This document shows, piece after piece, positions 46,093 through 56,510 of a stretch of DNA of 64,000 bases (position 1 is the stretch's first letter; the number at the start of each line of letters is the position of its first letter). The notes below the pieces were generated by a model. The model was not told where the DNA came from. It did not search any database and was given only the letters and a program-made list of their open reading frames with translations. This DNA is from Salifodinibacter halophilus (lineage in GTDB: Bacteria; Pseudomonadota; Gammaproteobacteria; Nevskiales; Salinisphaeraceae). The position numbers were made by a program, and so were the translations under genes. The stretch lies in NCBI GenBank assembly GCA_012999515.1, contig JABEEB010000001.1, positions 1,054,001-1,118,000 on the forward strand. The letters are read 5' to 3'.

Positions 46093-47718
46093 CTACAAGT
46101 CGCCGTAGACCGCGGTAATCGGATAACGCCGGTCGCGGCCGAACGCGCGGTGGCTGATCTTCGGCCCGGGGGCGGCCTGAAAACGCTTGTATTCGTTGCG
46201 ACGGATCAGACCGACCACAAGTTGCACGTCGGCACGGTCAAAACCGCGCGCCACGATCGTATCGATGCCTTCACCGTGTTCCACATAGGCCTCGACGATC
46301 GGATCAAGCACGTCATAGGTCGGCAGACTGTCGGTATCGGCCTGATCGGCGGCCAGTTCAGCCGACGGCGCACGTGCCAGAACCCGGTCGGGAATCACTT
46401 CGTCGCGGGCGTTGCGCATCGCCGCCAGGCGATAGACCTCGGTCTTGTAGATGTCTTTGAGCGGCGAAAATCCACCGCACATATCGCCGTAGAGCGTGGC
46501 ATACCCCACCGCCAATTCCGATTTGTTACCGGTGGCCAATACCATGTGCCCGAACTTGTTCGACAGTGACATCAATAGCACGCCGCGCAGCCGCGATTGC
46601 AAATTCTGCTCGGCAACACCCGACTCGGCCGCACCAAAAGTCGGCGCCAGCGCGTCGAGCATGGACTCAAAGCCGGATTCGATCGGGATTTCGTCGAACG
46701 TCGCACCCAGCCGTTCGGCTTGATCGGCAGCATCGGTATTGCTGATCTCGGCAGTAAATCGTGACGGCATTGATACGGCCCAGACGCGATCGCCGCCGAC
46801 GGCATCCGCGGCGATCGCCAGCGTGAGCGCCGAGTCGATACCACCGGACAACCCCACCAAAACACCGGGAAAGCCGTTGCGATCGACGTAGTCGCGGGTC
46901 GCGCGCACAACGGCATCGTAGACACGGGCATCACGCGCAGCCGGCGTTACGCGATGCTGCACCGGAATCGGCGCCGCTCGTGCTGGCACATCCAGGCAGA
47001 ACACACCATCGTCGAAGGCCGGCGCACGCTGGACGATTTCACCGCTAGCGGCAACGCTCATCGTCTGGCCGTCGAAGACCAACTCATCCTGACCGCCGAC
47101 ACAATTGATGTAGCAAATCGCTAGGCCATTGGCGCGCGCACGCTCAGCCAGTAGTTGTTCGCGTTCGACCTGCTTATCGGCGTGGAACGGCGAACAATTG
47201 AGGTTAACCAGAACCTCGGCGCCGGCCTCGGCTGCATCGGCCGTTGGCTGCGATTCCCATAAATCTTCGCAGATGGTCACGCCTACCCGGCGTCCGGCGA
47301 TCTCGAACACACAGGTTCCGGCACCGGGCCGATAGTAGCGGCGCTCGTCAAAAACGCCGTAATTGGGCAGACATTGCTTGCGATAGCGGGCCTGAACGGC
47401 GCCATCAGCGATTACGGCGGCCGCATTGTAGATGGTGCCGTCGATATACTCCGGATAACCGAAAACGACGGTGATACCCCGGATTTCGGCAACCAGACGA
47501 TCCAAGGCGCGCGCGACCGCATCCGGCATCGCCGCGCGTAGCAGCAGATCGTCCGGCGGATAGCCGACCAGCGCCATTTCCGGACACACGACGACGTCCG
47601 CACCGAGCTGGTCGCGGGCATGCACCGCGGCGTCGATAATCTGGCCACAGTTGCCTTCAATGTCGCCGACCCAGACGTTTTGCTGGGCCAGAGCGAGACG
47701 AAGCGGTGATCCGGTCAT
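46093..47718 (-). CDS. nadE: Glutamine-dependent NAD synthetase NadE
   Basis: The 541-residue enzyme makes NAD from deamido-NAD. The N-terminal nitrilase-type glutaminase domain (about residues 5-260) has VVCPEMALVGYPPDDLL with the catalytic glutamate, YRKQCLPNYGVFDERRYY with the lysine, and VGVTICEDLWES with the cysteine. The synthetase domain begins at VGLSGGIDSALTLAIAADA, the ATP-pyrophosphatase loop, and continues with LATGNKSELAVGYATLYGDMCGGFSPLKDI. Length matches the bacterial glutamine-dependent form. Confidence 0.96.
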   Translation of the reverse strand: MTGSPLRLALAQQNVWVGDIEGNCGQIIDAAVHARDQLGADVVVCPEMALVGYPPDDLLLRAAMPDAVARALDRLVAEIRGITVVFGYPEYIDGTIYNAAAVIADGAVQARYRKQCLPNYGVFDERRYYRPGAGTCVFEIAGRRVGVTICEDLWESQPTADAAEAGAEVLVNLNCSPFHADKQVEREQLLAERARANGLAICYINCVGGQDELVFDGQTMSVAASGEIVQRAPAFDDGVFCLDVPARAAPIPVQHRVTPAARDARVYDAVVRATRDYVDRNGFPGVLVGLSGGIDSALTLAIAADAVGGDRVWAVSMPSRFTAEISNTDAADQAERLGATFDEIPIESGFESMLDALAPTFGAAESGVAEQNLQSRLRGVLLMSLSNKFGHMVLATGNKSELAVGYATLYGDMCGGFSPLKDIYKTEVYRLAAMRNARDEVIPDRVLARAPSAELAADQADTDSLPTYDVLDPIVEAYVEHGEGIDTIVARGFDRADVQLVVGLIRRNEYKRFQAAPGPKISHRAFGRDRRYPITAVYGDL

Positions 47719-47840
47719 AAAATTCCTACGGCCGGCTAGCAGACAAACGCAACCGATCAGTCACGCCCGCCGGATTAATTATACGCTGACTCGCTTACCG
47801 GCCTTTGGATGTCGGTAAATTGGCGCGCCTTGCCAAGCTT

Positions 47841-48710
47841 TTAGCCCAGGCACTGCTGCATCGTATCGCCGATTTCGGCCGTCGAACGCACGGTGGCCAC
47901 ACCCGCGGCCGACAGCGCGTTGAATTTGTCCTCGGCCGTGCCTTTACCACCTGAAATGATCGCACCGGCATGGCCCATGCGTTTGCCCGGCGGTGCTGTA
48001 ACGCCCGCAATATAAGCCACGACCGGTTTGCTGACGTTCGATCGGATGTACTCCGCCGCTTCCTCTTCGGCGGTACCACCGATCTCACCCACCATGACCA
48101 CGCCTTCAGTCGTCGGGTCGGCTTCGAAACGTTCGAGACAATCGATAAAGCCCAACCCGTGGATCGGATCGCCGCCGATGCCTACGCAGGTGCTCTGGCC
48201 TAATCCGTTCAAGGTCGTCTGATAAACCGCTTCGTACGTCAGCGTGCCGGAACGCGAGACTACGCCAATCTTGCCGGCCTGATGAACATGGGCTGGCATG
48301 ATGCCGATCTTGGCTTGCCCCGGTGTAATCACGCCGGGACAGTTCGGCCCGACCAGCACGCTGTTGCTTTCACTGATCGCCGTACGCACCCGCAGCATAT
48401 CCAGAACCGGGATGTGCTCGGTGATGGCGATGATGGTCTCAATGCCCGCGCCCACAGCCTCTAAGATAGCGTCAGCCGCGGCCGGCGCCGGCACGTAAAT
48501 CATGCTGGCATTGGCGCCTGTTTCGGCGACCGCTTCAGCAACCGTGTTGAATACAGGCCGGTCAAGATGGGTTTCCCCGCCGCGGCCCGGCGTTACGCCG
48601 CCGACGATGTTGGTGCCGTAGGCGATGCACTGTTCGGAGTGGAACGTCCCCTGCGAGCCGGTAAAACCCTGCACGATCAGGCGGGTGCTGCTATCGACAA
48701 GAATACTCAT
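47841..48710 (-). CDS. sucD: Succinyl-CoA ligase alpha subunit SucD
   Basis: The 289-residue TCA-cycle subunit has an N-terminal CoA-binding Rossmann domain ([33 protein letters not shown]). The ligase domain contains the phosphohistidine segment [20 protein letters not shown]. It follows sucC by 46 bp on the same strand. Confidence 0.97.
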   Translation of the reverse strand: MSILVDSSTRLIVQGFTGSQGTFHSEQCIAYGTNIVGGVTPGRGGETHLDRPVFNTVAEAVAETGANASMIYVPAPAAADAILEAVGAGIETIIAITEHIPVLDMLRVRTAISESNSVLVGPNCPGVITPGQAKIGIMPAHVHQAGKIGVVSRSGTLTYEAVYQTTLNGLGQSTCVGIGGDPIHGLGFIDCLERFEADPTTEGVVMVGEIGGTAEEEAAEYIRSNVSKPVVAYIAGVTAPPGKRMGHAGAIISGGKGTAEDKFNALSAAGVATVRSTAEIGDTMQQCLG

Positions 48711-48756
48711 GGTGGCAATCCGTAGTTGTTGGGTCGTACGCGTTGGTTATCGGGGT

Positions 48757-49920
48757 TTACCCGTTGGCGGCGGCCACGACTTTTTGTGCGGCATCGGTCA
48801 GGTTTTCGGCAGCGATCAATTCGAACTCACTGTCCGCCAGTCGCTGGCGACCTTCTTCGGCATTGGTGCCTTCCAGGCGCACCACTACCGGTACATTGAT
48901 GCCAACATCACCCGCGGCCTGGATAATGCCGTCGGCGATCAGATCGCAGCGCACGATGCCGCCAAAGATATTGACCAGAATGGCGCGCACGTTGTCGCTG
49001 GCGGTGATTAGTTTGAAGGCTTCAGTTACGCGTTCGGCCGTCGCCGCGCCGCCGACATCCAGGAAGTTAGCCGGCTCACCGCCATGCAGCTTGACCAGAT
49101 CCATGGTGCCCATGGCCAGCCCGGCACCGTTGACCATGCAACCGATATTGCCGTCCAACGTAATATAGGCCAGATCGTGTTCGGCCGCTTCGGCCTCGCG
49201 CTCATCTTCCTGGCTGACATCGCGCATGCCGGCCGTCTCAGCGTGCCGAAACATGGCGTTGTCGTCGAAGTTCAGTTTGGCGTCGAGTGCCAACAAACCA
49301 CCGTCAGCGGTGGTAACCAATGGATTGATCTCGATCAGCGAAGCATCTTCGGTCACGAATAGCTCATAGAGCCCTTTCATGATTTTGACGAATTCACCGA
49401 CCTGGCTCTTATTCAGCCCAAGGAAGAAACCAATGTCGCGCGCCTGATAAGGCGAAAAGCCCGCGGCCGCCGGGACCGTCACTTGCCGGATACGCTCGGG
49501 CGTTTTGGCAGCGACTTCTTCGATATCCACACCGCCATCGGGCGATGCAATAAAAGTCACGCGGCGGCTGGCACGATCGACCAGCGCCGAGAGATAGAGC
49601 TCGGACGTGACTTCGGCGGGTTTTTCAACGTAGACCGACGGAATCGGCAACCCGCCCGCTCCGGTCTGATGGGTTTCGAGTGTCGCGCCGATCAATGAGT
49701 CAGCGGCCGCTCGGACCTGATCGAAATCGTCACAGACTTTGACGCCGCCGGCCTTGCCTCGGCCACCGGTGTGCACTTGCGCTTTTACAACGAAGCGCTC
49801 GCCGCCAAGCGCCTTTGCTGCGGCCACCGCATCTTCAGCACTACTGGCCACACGGCCGGCGCCGACCGGCACTCCGTAGCGCTCGAAAAAACCCTTGGCC
49901 TGGTATTCGTGAACGTTCAT
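48757..49920 (-). CDS. sucC: Succinyl-CoA ligase beta subunit SucC
   Basis: The 387-residue ATP-grasp subunit starts with [20 protein letters not shown], has [21 protein letters not shown], and shows [30 protein letters not shown] and [33 protein letters not shown]. Normal length is about 388. It is divergent from the PP0621 gene with a 242-bp gap that must contain its promoter. Confidence 0.97.
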   Translation of the reverse strand: MNVHEYQAKGFFERYGVPVGAGRVASSAEDAVAAAKALGGERFVVKAQVHTGGRGKAGGVKVCDDFDQVRAAADSLIGATLETHQTGAGGLPIPSVYVEKPAEVTSELYLSALVDRASRRVTFIASPDGGVDIEEVAAKTPERIRQVTVPAAAGFSPYQARDIGFFLGLNKSQVGEFVKIMKGLYELFVTEDASLIEINPLVTTADGGLLALDAKLNFDDNAMFRHAETAGMRDVSQEDEREAEAAEHDLAYITLDGNIGCMVNGAGLAMGTMDLVKLHGGEPANFLDVGGAATAERVTEAFKLITASDNVRAILVNIFGGIVRCDLIADGIIQAAGDVGINVPVVVRLEGTNAEEGRQRLADSEFELIAAENLTDAAQKVVAAANG

Positions 49921-50162
49921 GGCGTTGGCTCTTTTAACTGACCGTTGTCGATAAACTGCGGTATTGTCCTACTCAAGCCGGCTCGCGGCAATCCAATAAT
50001 GGTTTTTTTATTGTCTGTCGTGTTTTAGACGGGCGCCGCACAAGAGCCACTTGGTCTTTTCGATGATACAAGGGGCGATACAACCTGCCCGGCACTACTT
50101 CGCCAACTAAACCACCGAATTGACAATTCAGTATTATCACGTCATCGACGCTGAACCTAATC

Positions 50163-50414
50163 ATGGCACGCACGCTCCTCCTGGTTATCGCCGTTACCGC
50201 GCTCGTGATCGGACTACGCCGTGCAACCAACCTGGTGGCTCGCGATCGGCGACGCCGGAAAGCTCGCGCAAAACCGCGGTTTTTGGCCACGCAGCGATGC
50301 GCGCGCTGCGGCACCCATTTGGCACCCGGCGTGCAAAAAGCGCACACCGACAACGCGGTATGCGACGTGCCTGAGTGTCGCGCCCGGCTAGCCAAGCATC
50401 ACGACCATGAGTGA
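50163..50414 (+). CDS. Small zinc-ribbon-like protein, PP0621 family
   Basis: The 83-residue protein has one N-terminal membrane segment (LLLVIAVTALVIGLRRATN), a basic linker, and a C-terminal CARCGTHLAP ... CDVPECRAR pattern that could bind zinc. Members of the PP0621 family commonly sit directly upstream of pilS. It overlaps pilS by eight bases here. Function is unknown. Confidence 0.85.
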   Translation: MARTLLLVIAVTALVIGLRRATNLVARDRRRRKARAKPRFLATQRCARCGTHLAPGVQKAHTDNAVCDVPECRARLAKHHDHE

Positions 50415-52020
50415 CACGACCGTTCCCAACCAGACCACGGCCTCTAGGGCCAACGACTGGCGCTCGCTGCAAACGGTCAACGCTTACCGGCTTCTCATAA
50501 CTGCCGGGTTGGTCGCCAGCTTAATCCTCGGCACCAATGAAATCCTACTCGGCGCCGACATCAGCCCGAATTTTGAGTGGGGGGCGATCGCCTACGGCAT
50601 AGCCGCACTGATCGCAATCATCGCCGGTCGGCTGCGTTTTTCGAGTGTCGAGAGCCAGATTGTCGCAACCGTACTGATGGACATCGTCGCACTGGGCTGT
50701 CTTGCCGGACTCAGCCAGGGCGTTCGCAGCGGCTTCGAACTGCTGTTGTTGTTGCCGATTGCCACGGCGGGTCTTTTACTCAGCGGCCGATTGGCCGGGG
50801 TGCTGGCCGCGATCGCCGTACTAGGGGTTGTCATCCAGGAAGCCATGCGGCCGCTGTTGATCCAGAATGCCGACCCGGCCTTTTTCGAAGCTGGATTAAC
50901 CGGCGCTAATTACCTGATTGTGGCCGGCCTCGCACACTGGCTCGCATTGCGAATAAACGCCAGCGAGACCATGGCACGGTTTTCGGCCGGTCGCGCGCGG
51001 CGTTTTCGCGACCTCAACCACCAAATCATGGAGCAGATGGCCACCGGCGCCATCGTTGTCGACGCCGTCTACGCCATACGGCTAATTAACCGCAGCGGGT
51101 GCCATCTTCTCGGACTGTCTCGACAGACGTGCGAAGGAAAAACATTGGCCGATGTCGTACCCGATCTGGCCCGCGCCTTGGACTCGTGGCAGGCCGGGCG
51201 CGCCACCCCCGAGCGATTGGTCGGCTCAGACGGCGATCCGATTTTCGCGAGCTTTACCTTCATGAACGAAAATCCAAACGCGGATTTACTGATCACCCTC
51301 GAGAACGGTCGCTGTCAGCGTGAGCGCGTCCAGCACCTCAAACTGGCCTCGCTAGGACGTCTAACCGCAAGCGTTTCGCATGAGGTCCGCAACCCGCTGT
51401 CTGCCATCAGCCAAGCGACCGATCTGTTGCGTGAATCCCCCGGGCGACCCGCCGAAGACACACGCCTGATCTCGATCATCGGTCGCCACGTCGCACGCAT
51501 CGACGACATCACCGGACGCATGCTTGGTCTGGCGCGCCATTCCACGGAGACGCAACAACCGATCGAATTACGCTCATGGCTGACCACGCACGCGGCTGAA
51601 CACGAGCAGACCCATGCCAATTCACCAGAATTGGACTGCAGCGGCGTTGCCGACAACACTGTTGTCGACTTCGACCCGTCGCAGTTGGCACAGATCGTGA
51701 CCTGTCTCTGGAACAACGCCGCGCACCACGCACGCTTGCCAGACCGCAATTTGGTCGTGTCCATGACCACCGGCTACGACCACGAGCAACGACCGTGGCT
51801 CGCGGTCACCGACAACGGCCCAGGTATCGAAGCCGATTCGCTGGCCGAAATTCTGGAGCCATTTTTCACAACCGCCGGCGACGGCACCGGCCTGGGGCTG
51901 CATATCGCACGGGAATTGGCCGACTCGAACGGTGCGCGCCTGGCCGCGATCGAAAGCGACAAGGGCGCCACATTCCAATTAACCTTCAATATCATATCGT
52001 CGGCAAGCACCCGGAGATAA
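50407..52020 (+). CDS. pilS: Sensor histidine kinase PilS
   Basis: The 537-residue kinase has six N-terminal membrane helices, a PAS-like region ([26 protein letters not shown]), a HisKA H-box ([23 protein letters not shown]), and an HATPase domain with [13 protein letters not shown] and [17 protein letters not shown]. It belongs to the PilS type that senses pilin in the membrane and controls pilA with PilR. It is followed four bases later by pilR, which is frameshifted. Confidence 0.93.
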   Translation: MSDTTVPNQTTASRANDWRSLQTVNAYRLLITAGLVASLILGTNEILLGADISPNFEWGAIAYGIAALIAIIAGRLRFSSVESQIVATVLMDIVALGCLAGLSQGVRSGFELLLLLPIATAGLLLSGRLAGVLAAIAVLGVVIQEAMRPLLIQNADPAFFEAGLTGANYLIVAGLAHWLALRINASETMARFSAGRARRFRDLNHQIMEQMATGAIVVDAVYAIRLINRSGCHLLGLSRQTCEGKTLADVVPDLARALDSWQAGRATPERLVGSDGDPIFASFTFMNENPNADLLITLENGRCQRERVQHLKLASLGRLTASVSHEVRNPLSAISQATDLLRESPGRPAEDTRLISIIGRHVARIDDITGRMLGLARHSTETQQPIELRSWLTTHAAEHEQTHANSPELDCSGVADNTVVDFDPSQLAQIVTCLWNNAAHHARLPDRNLVVSMTTGYDHEQRPWLAVTDNGPGIEADSLAEILEPFFTTAGDGTGLGLHIARELADSNGARLAAIESDKGATFQLTFNIISSASTRR

Positions 52021-52024
52021 AGCA

Positions 52025-53487
52025 ATGAACAAGCGCAGCACGCCAGCACGTGCCGAATCGGCGAACGTACTGGTTGTCGACGACGAAGCCGACATCCAAG
52101 AGCTGGTGGAATTGACGCTTGCTCGCATGAATCTGGCAACCGAGGCTGCCTCCGACTTAGCCGGTGCACGTCAGTTGCTAGCCAATCAATCGTTCGATCT
52201 GTGCCTGGCCGATATGCGCCTACCCGACGGTGATGGACTGTCGTTGGTCGAGGAGCTGGCCGCTACACCGGAAGCGCCGCCGATCGCAGTCATTACGGCC
52301 TACGGCGACGTCGATAGTGCTGTCCGAACACTCAAGGCCGGCGCGTTCGATTTCGTCGCCAAACCGCTCAAGGCCCAACAACTGCGAGCGCTTGTACAAC
52401 AGGCGTTGCAGCTCGGCACGGTCGCGCAACACACAACCGCCGCCGGCGGCGCCACGCAACGCGAACAACTGATCGGTAACGCCGAGCCGATGCGCCGCCT
52501 GCATGCGCAGCTCGACAAGATTCAACGCAGCCAGGCATCAATCCACATCCACGGCGAATCCGGCACCGGCAAGGAGTTGGTCGCCCGGGCAATCCACGCC
52601 GAGAGCAGCCGTAGCAACGGCGCATTCGTGCCGGTCAACTGCGGCGCAATCCCCGACACACTGATCGAGTCGGAATTATTCGGCTATGTTGCAGGCGCGT
52701 TCACTGGTGCCACATGCGATACCGACGGCCTGTTCGCCAAGTCGTCGGGCGGCACATTGTTTCTCGATGAAGTCGCTGAGCTCCCCCTGCCGACCCAGGT
52801 CAAACTCCTGCGCGCGCTACAGGAACGGGCCGTACGCCCGGTCGGCAGCAACGATGAAGTGGCCGTCGACATCCGCATCATCAGCGCAACACAGACGCAT
52901 CTCGCCAGCGAGATCAACCCCGCCGGTTTCGCCCCGATCTGTTTTATCGCCTGAACGTGATCGAGCTCAACGTGCCGCCACTCAGACAGCGCCGCGAAGA
53001 TTTGCCGCAACTCACCGACACCGTGCTCGCACAGCTTGCGCGACGCGACAACGCACCGCGTCCGTATCATCTGAGCGAGGAAGCGCTCTCGCGCCTGTCA
53101 CAATACGATTTCCCCGGCAACGTGCGTGAACTGGAAAACATGCTCGAGCGCGCCGTCGCGCTGGCTGATGACATGACCATCGGGGTCGCGGATTTAGGGC
53201 TGAGCGTCGAAACAGTGCCACTCGCATCAAGTGGCGGATCGGCGGCGCCCGGCACACCTACCGTCGATAAGCCAGCGCCGGCAAACGAAGGGGTCACCGG
53301 TGCGAGTGAGAGCGCCAACGACACAGGCGACGCCACCAACCTTGTGGACGAGCTCGAAGCCCTGGAGCGACAGCGCATCGAGGAAGCACTGATCGCCTGC
53401 CGCTACAACAAGACGCGTGCCGCCGAACAGTTAGGTATCTCATTCCGCGCGCTGCGCTATCGGCTGGCTAAGCTTGGACTAGAATAA
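52025..53487 (+). pseudogene. pilR: Response regulator PilR, NtrC family, interrupted by a frameshift
   Basis: The 5' frame (52025-52954) encodes the receiver domain with [11 protein letters not shown] and [12 protein letters not shown], and the start of the AAA+ domain with [16 protein letters not shown] and [12 protein letters not shown]. It ends prematurely in [10 protein letters not shown]. The rest of the AAA+ domain and a Fis-type HTH (YNKTRAAEQLGISFRALRYRLAKLGL) continue in another frame (52957-53487). The expected [15 protein letters not shown] occurs in that frame at about 52926-52970. Thus one base appears missing at about 52916-52926 in a C/G-rich stretch. A sequencing error is the main alternative; a programmed shift or a GTG restart at 52957 are less likely. 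Confidence 0.85.
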
Positions 53488-53588
53488 TTCCATGGCACTG
53501 GCTCAAGAACAGCCAGTATCGTTCGTCCGGCAGGCGATGGAGGCATACGGTTTTGCTAACCTCGCCCGAACAAAACCAATAAATCGCC

Positions 53589-54812
53589 ATGGCACCAGCG
53601 AGTTCGAGTCCGCTGCTTTTCGATTACACCGGATTCGATAGCGACGGCGAGCGCGTCAAGGGCCGCACCGAAGGTGAATCCGTGGCCGGTGTGCGCGTAC
53701 ACCTGCGCAAGCAGGGGATTCGACCGACCAGCGTGCGCCCCCATCAACCGATAACGCTTTTTGCCGCACACGAACGCAAGGTCAAAGCGGCCGATATCGC
53801 TATCATCTCGCGCCAACTGGCGACCATGCTCGGCTCGGGCATTCCGCTCGTTCAGGCACTCGATGTGATTGCTCGAGGCGTGGACAAGAAAAAACTCGCC
53901 AAGTTGCTGGACAACATCCGTGGTGAGATCGAGAGCGGGCAAACATTGGCCGCCGCATTAGCCGCACATCCCAAGCATTTCGACGAGTTGTACGTAAACC
54001 TTGTCGCGGCTGGCGAAGAGTCCGGCTCACTCGAGTCACTGCTGCACCGGATCGCGACCTACAGGGAAAAAACCGAAGCCATCAAGGCCAAAGTCCGCAA
54101 GACCATGTACTACCCGTCAGCCATCATCGCCGTCGCCATGGTCGTCACCGGCATCCTTCTTTACTTCGTGGTGCCACAATTCCGCTCACTGTTCGACTCG
54201 TTCGGGGCTCGGCTGCCGGCGTTCACACGCTTGGTTATCGAGCTGTCGCACGCAGTACAGAATTACTGGTATTTGATCTTGCTCGGTTTCGCGACCGCCA
54301 TCATGGCAGTGACCAACGCGCACAAGCACTTTTACGGCTTTCGATATCGCACCGACTGGCTCCTGATCAAAACGCCGCTGATCGGCCCGATCCTCTATAA
54401 AGCCGCCGTGGCGCGCTTTGCACGCACGCTGTCAACGCTGTTCGCGGCCGGTGTACCCCTGGTTGATGCGCTCGACTCGGTCGCCCGCGCCGCGGGCAAT
54501 CTCGTCTTCGAGACCTCCATTCAGCAACTCCGGCGCCAGGTCGCCACCGGCCAGCGCCTGCAGCGCGCCATGAACGAGACCCGCATGTTCCCGAACATGG
54601 CGGTTCAGATGATCGCCATTGGCGAAGAGGCCGGCTCGCTCGACAGTATGTGTGCGCGCGTAGCCGATTTCTACGAAGAAGAAGTCGATAACAAGGTCGA
54701 TAGCCTGTCCAGCCTGCTCGAACCTCTGATTACGGTAATGATCGGCGTCATCGTCGGCGGCATCGTGGTCGCCATGTATCTACCGATTTTCCAACTTGGT
54801 TCGGCCATCTAA
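53589..54812 (+). CDS. pilC: Type IV pilus inner-membrane protein PilC (GspF family)
   Basis: The 407-residue platform protein has two GspF domains. An N-terminal pilin-like cytoplasmic region (FDYTGFDSDGERVKGRTEGES) precedes SRQLATMLGSGIPLVQALDVI, LAAALAAHPKHFDELYVNLVAAGEESGSLESLLHRI, a membrane stretch, and a repeat FARTLSTLFAAGVPLVDALDSVA ... NMAVQMIAIGEEAGSLDSM. A C-terminal membrane helix follows. pilB, normally next to pilC, is not present. Confidence 0.95.
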   Translation: MAPASSSPLLFDYTGFDSDGERVKGRTEGESVAGVRVHLRKQGIRPTSVRPHQPITLFAAHERKVKAADIAIISRQLATMLGSGIPLVQALDVIARGVDKKKLAKLLDNIRGEIESGQTLAAALAAHPKHFDELYVNLVAAGEESGSLESLLHRIATYREKTEAIKAKVRKTMYYPSAIIAVAMVVTGILLYFVVPQFRSLFDSFGARLPAFTRLVIELSHAVQNYWYLILLGFATAIMAVTNAHKHFYGFRYRTDWLLIKTPLIGPILYKAAVARFARTLSTLFAAGVPLVDALDSVARAAGNLVFETSIQQLRRQVATGQRLQRAMNETRMFPNMAVQMIAIGEEAGSLDSMCARVADFYEEEVDNKVDSLSSLLEPLITVMIGVIVGGIVVAMYLPIFQLGSAI

Positions 54813-55700
54813 ATGACGCCGGTAACGACACCCGGCATTGGCACCGGCTTATGGATAGTGGCCGCCGGCATCGTCGGCCTGGTAGCCGGCAGTTTCATCA
54901 ACGTCGTGATTCTGCGCCTGCCACGCATGCTGGAAACCAGATGGTGCCGAACAACAGCCAAAATACGGGACAAACGATCGCCCGATAACGCCAACGCGGA
55001 GCTCTCGCTCACCTGGCCGCCATCAGCCTGCCCACACTGTGACGCGCGTTTGAAACCTTGGCATAACGTGCCAGTGATCAGTTTTGTCGCGCTCCGCGGG
55101 CGCTGTCATCAGTGCCGCCATACAATCAGCCTGCAGTATCCACTGGTCGAACTCATGGCTGCCGTTTTCGGCATTGTCGCCATACTGCATTTCGGCGCCA
55201 CACCCGCCGCACTTGGGGCGACCGTGCTGGGCTGGCTGCTACTACCGGCGGCGATAATCGACGCCCGCACAGGGCTTTTACCGGACCACCTGACACTGAC
55301 CACGCTATGGCTCGGATTGCTTGCAAGTCTCGGGTACTCGGTGGGTTTGTCATCGATCGCGCCTGCGGCCGCGATCGCCGGCGCCAGCGTCGGCTACGGC
55401 GCACTCTGGACCCTGGATCGCGCGTTTTATCTCGTTACCGGCCAGCGCGGTATGGGTCATGGCGATTTCAAACTCACCGCCGCGCTCGGCGCCTGGCTAG
55501 GCGCGACCAGCTTGCCATGGGTGCTTTTTTTAGCCGCCTGCTTCGGACTAGCGGTCAGCGCCACACTAGCGCTAGCCGGCCGCCCCGATCGCGCGCGGCA
55601 AATACCATTCGGACCATGGCTGGCGCTCGGCGGTTGGATCAATCTACTGTACGGTCCTTGGTTCATCGATGCGTATAGCCACGCCATAGGCTTGCATTAG
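54813..55700 (+). CDS. pilD: Prepilin peptidase PilD
   Basis: The 295-residue membrane aspartic protease cleaves and methylates type IV prepilins. It has the zinc-type CPHC ... CHQC tetracysteine region (about residues 72-100), the catalytic aspartates in IIDARTGLLPD and GMGHGDFKL, and about eight helices. It starts directly after the pilC stop. It may also serve a type II secretion system elsewhere, which would explain retention despite a broken pilR. Confidence 0.94.
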   Translation: MTPVTTPGIGTGLWIVAAGIVGLVAGSFINVVILRLPRMLETRWCRTTAKIRDKRSPDNANAELSLTWPPSACPHCDARLKPWHNVPVISFVALRGRCHQCRHTISLQYPLVELMAAVFGIVAILHFGATPAALGATVLGWLLLPAAIIDARTGLLPDHLTLTTLWLGLLASLGYSVGLSSIAPAAAIAGASVGYGALWTLDRAFYLVTGQRGMGHGDFKLTAALGAWLGATSLPWVLFLAACFGLAVSATLALAGRPDRARQIPFGPWLALGGWINLLYGPWFIDAYSHAIGLH

Positions 55701-55787
55701 GCTATATACTCTTGCGCGTGGCGTCGCCATTTCGACAGACCGGGACCTGTCGCACGGCGACCAAAAAACACGGAGAGACCAAGGTCA

Positions 55788-56429
55788 ATGGCCAGAACAC
55801 TCACAATCGGCCTAACCGGCGGCATTGCCAGCGGCAAATCGGTCGTATCTAGCGCGTTCGATCAATTCGGCGTCGAGGTGATCGACGCGGACGCCGTCGC
55901 GCGCGATGTTGTCGCACCGGGAACACCGGGGCTGGACGAAATACACGCCGAATTCGGTGCTGACGTCTTCCTTGCCGACGGCCAGCTCGATCGGCGCGCG
56001 ATGCGCCGTACGATCTTCGCCGATGCCGATGCACGCGCGCGCTTGGAAGCAATCACTCATCCACGGATCCGCAACAGCCTGGCCGCGGCACGGGATCAAT
56101 CCGATGCGCCCTACTGCATTCTCGTGATTCCGCTACTAACCAAGTCGCAGATGCGCGATCTCGTGGATCGGGTGCTAGTCATCGACGCACCACGCTCGGT
56201 ACAACTTGAACGCCTGCAGGCGCGCGACGATATCGACGACGAGCTGGCCGCACAGATGATCGATGCTCAGGACAGTCGGCGCGCACGCTTGGCGCTTGCC
56301 GACGACATCCTGATCAACACCGGCCCGCGCAAAGATATCGCCGATCTGGCCGCGGCCTTCCACGCCGGTTATCTGCGCTTGGCCCACGGCGAACTGAACG
56401 AACTCGCCCCCATGCACTTACCGGGATAA
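55788..56429 (+). CDS. coaE: Dephospho-CoA kinase CoaE
   Basis: The 213-residue P-loop kinase makes coenzyme A from dephospho-CoA. Walker A is GLTGGIASGKSVVSSAF at residues 8-24. VEVIDADAVARDVV and the lid region QLERLQARDDIDDELAAQMIDAQ follow. A GGAGA lies 13-17 bases before the ATG. It follows pilD, as expected in gammaproteobacteria. Confidence 0.96.
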   Translation: MARTLTIGLTGGIASGKSVVSSAFDQFGVEVIDADAVARDVVAPGTPGLDEIHAEFGADVFLADGQLDRRAMRRTIFADADARARLEAITHPRIRNSLAAARDQSDAPYCILVIPLLTKSQMRDLVDRVLVIDAPRSVQLERLQARDDIDDELAAQMIDAQDSRRARLALADDILINTGPRKDIADLAAAFHAGYLRLAHGELNELAPMHLPG

Positions 56430-56510
56430 ACCGCGCTGGCCGAGTCCAACGACTTGGCGAGACAGCGCGCGCGAATTACACTCGACAGCCCACGCGCAAC
56501 GAGGCACGGC

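Noticed and set aside
52957-53487. PilR C-terminal fragment as a separate gene starting at GTG
   Set aside because: It continues the AAA+ domain exactly where the first frame breaks, so a frameshift explains it better than a new gene.
53490-53515. TGGCAC-containing sequence before pilC as a sigma-54 promoter
   Set aside because: The TTGC half at the required spacing is absent.
53598-53618. TTCGAGTCC-like sequence resembling a tRNA T-loop
   Set aside because: Lies inside pilC coding sequence and no acceptor or anticodon stem pairs around it.
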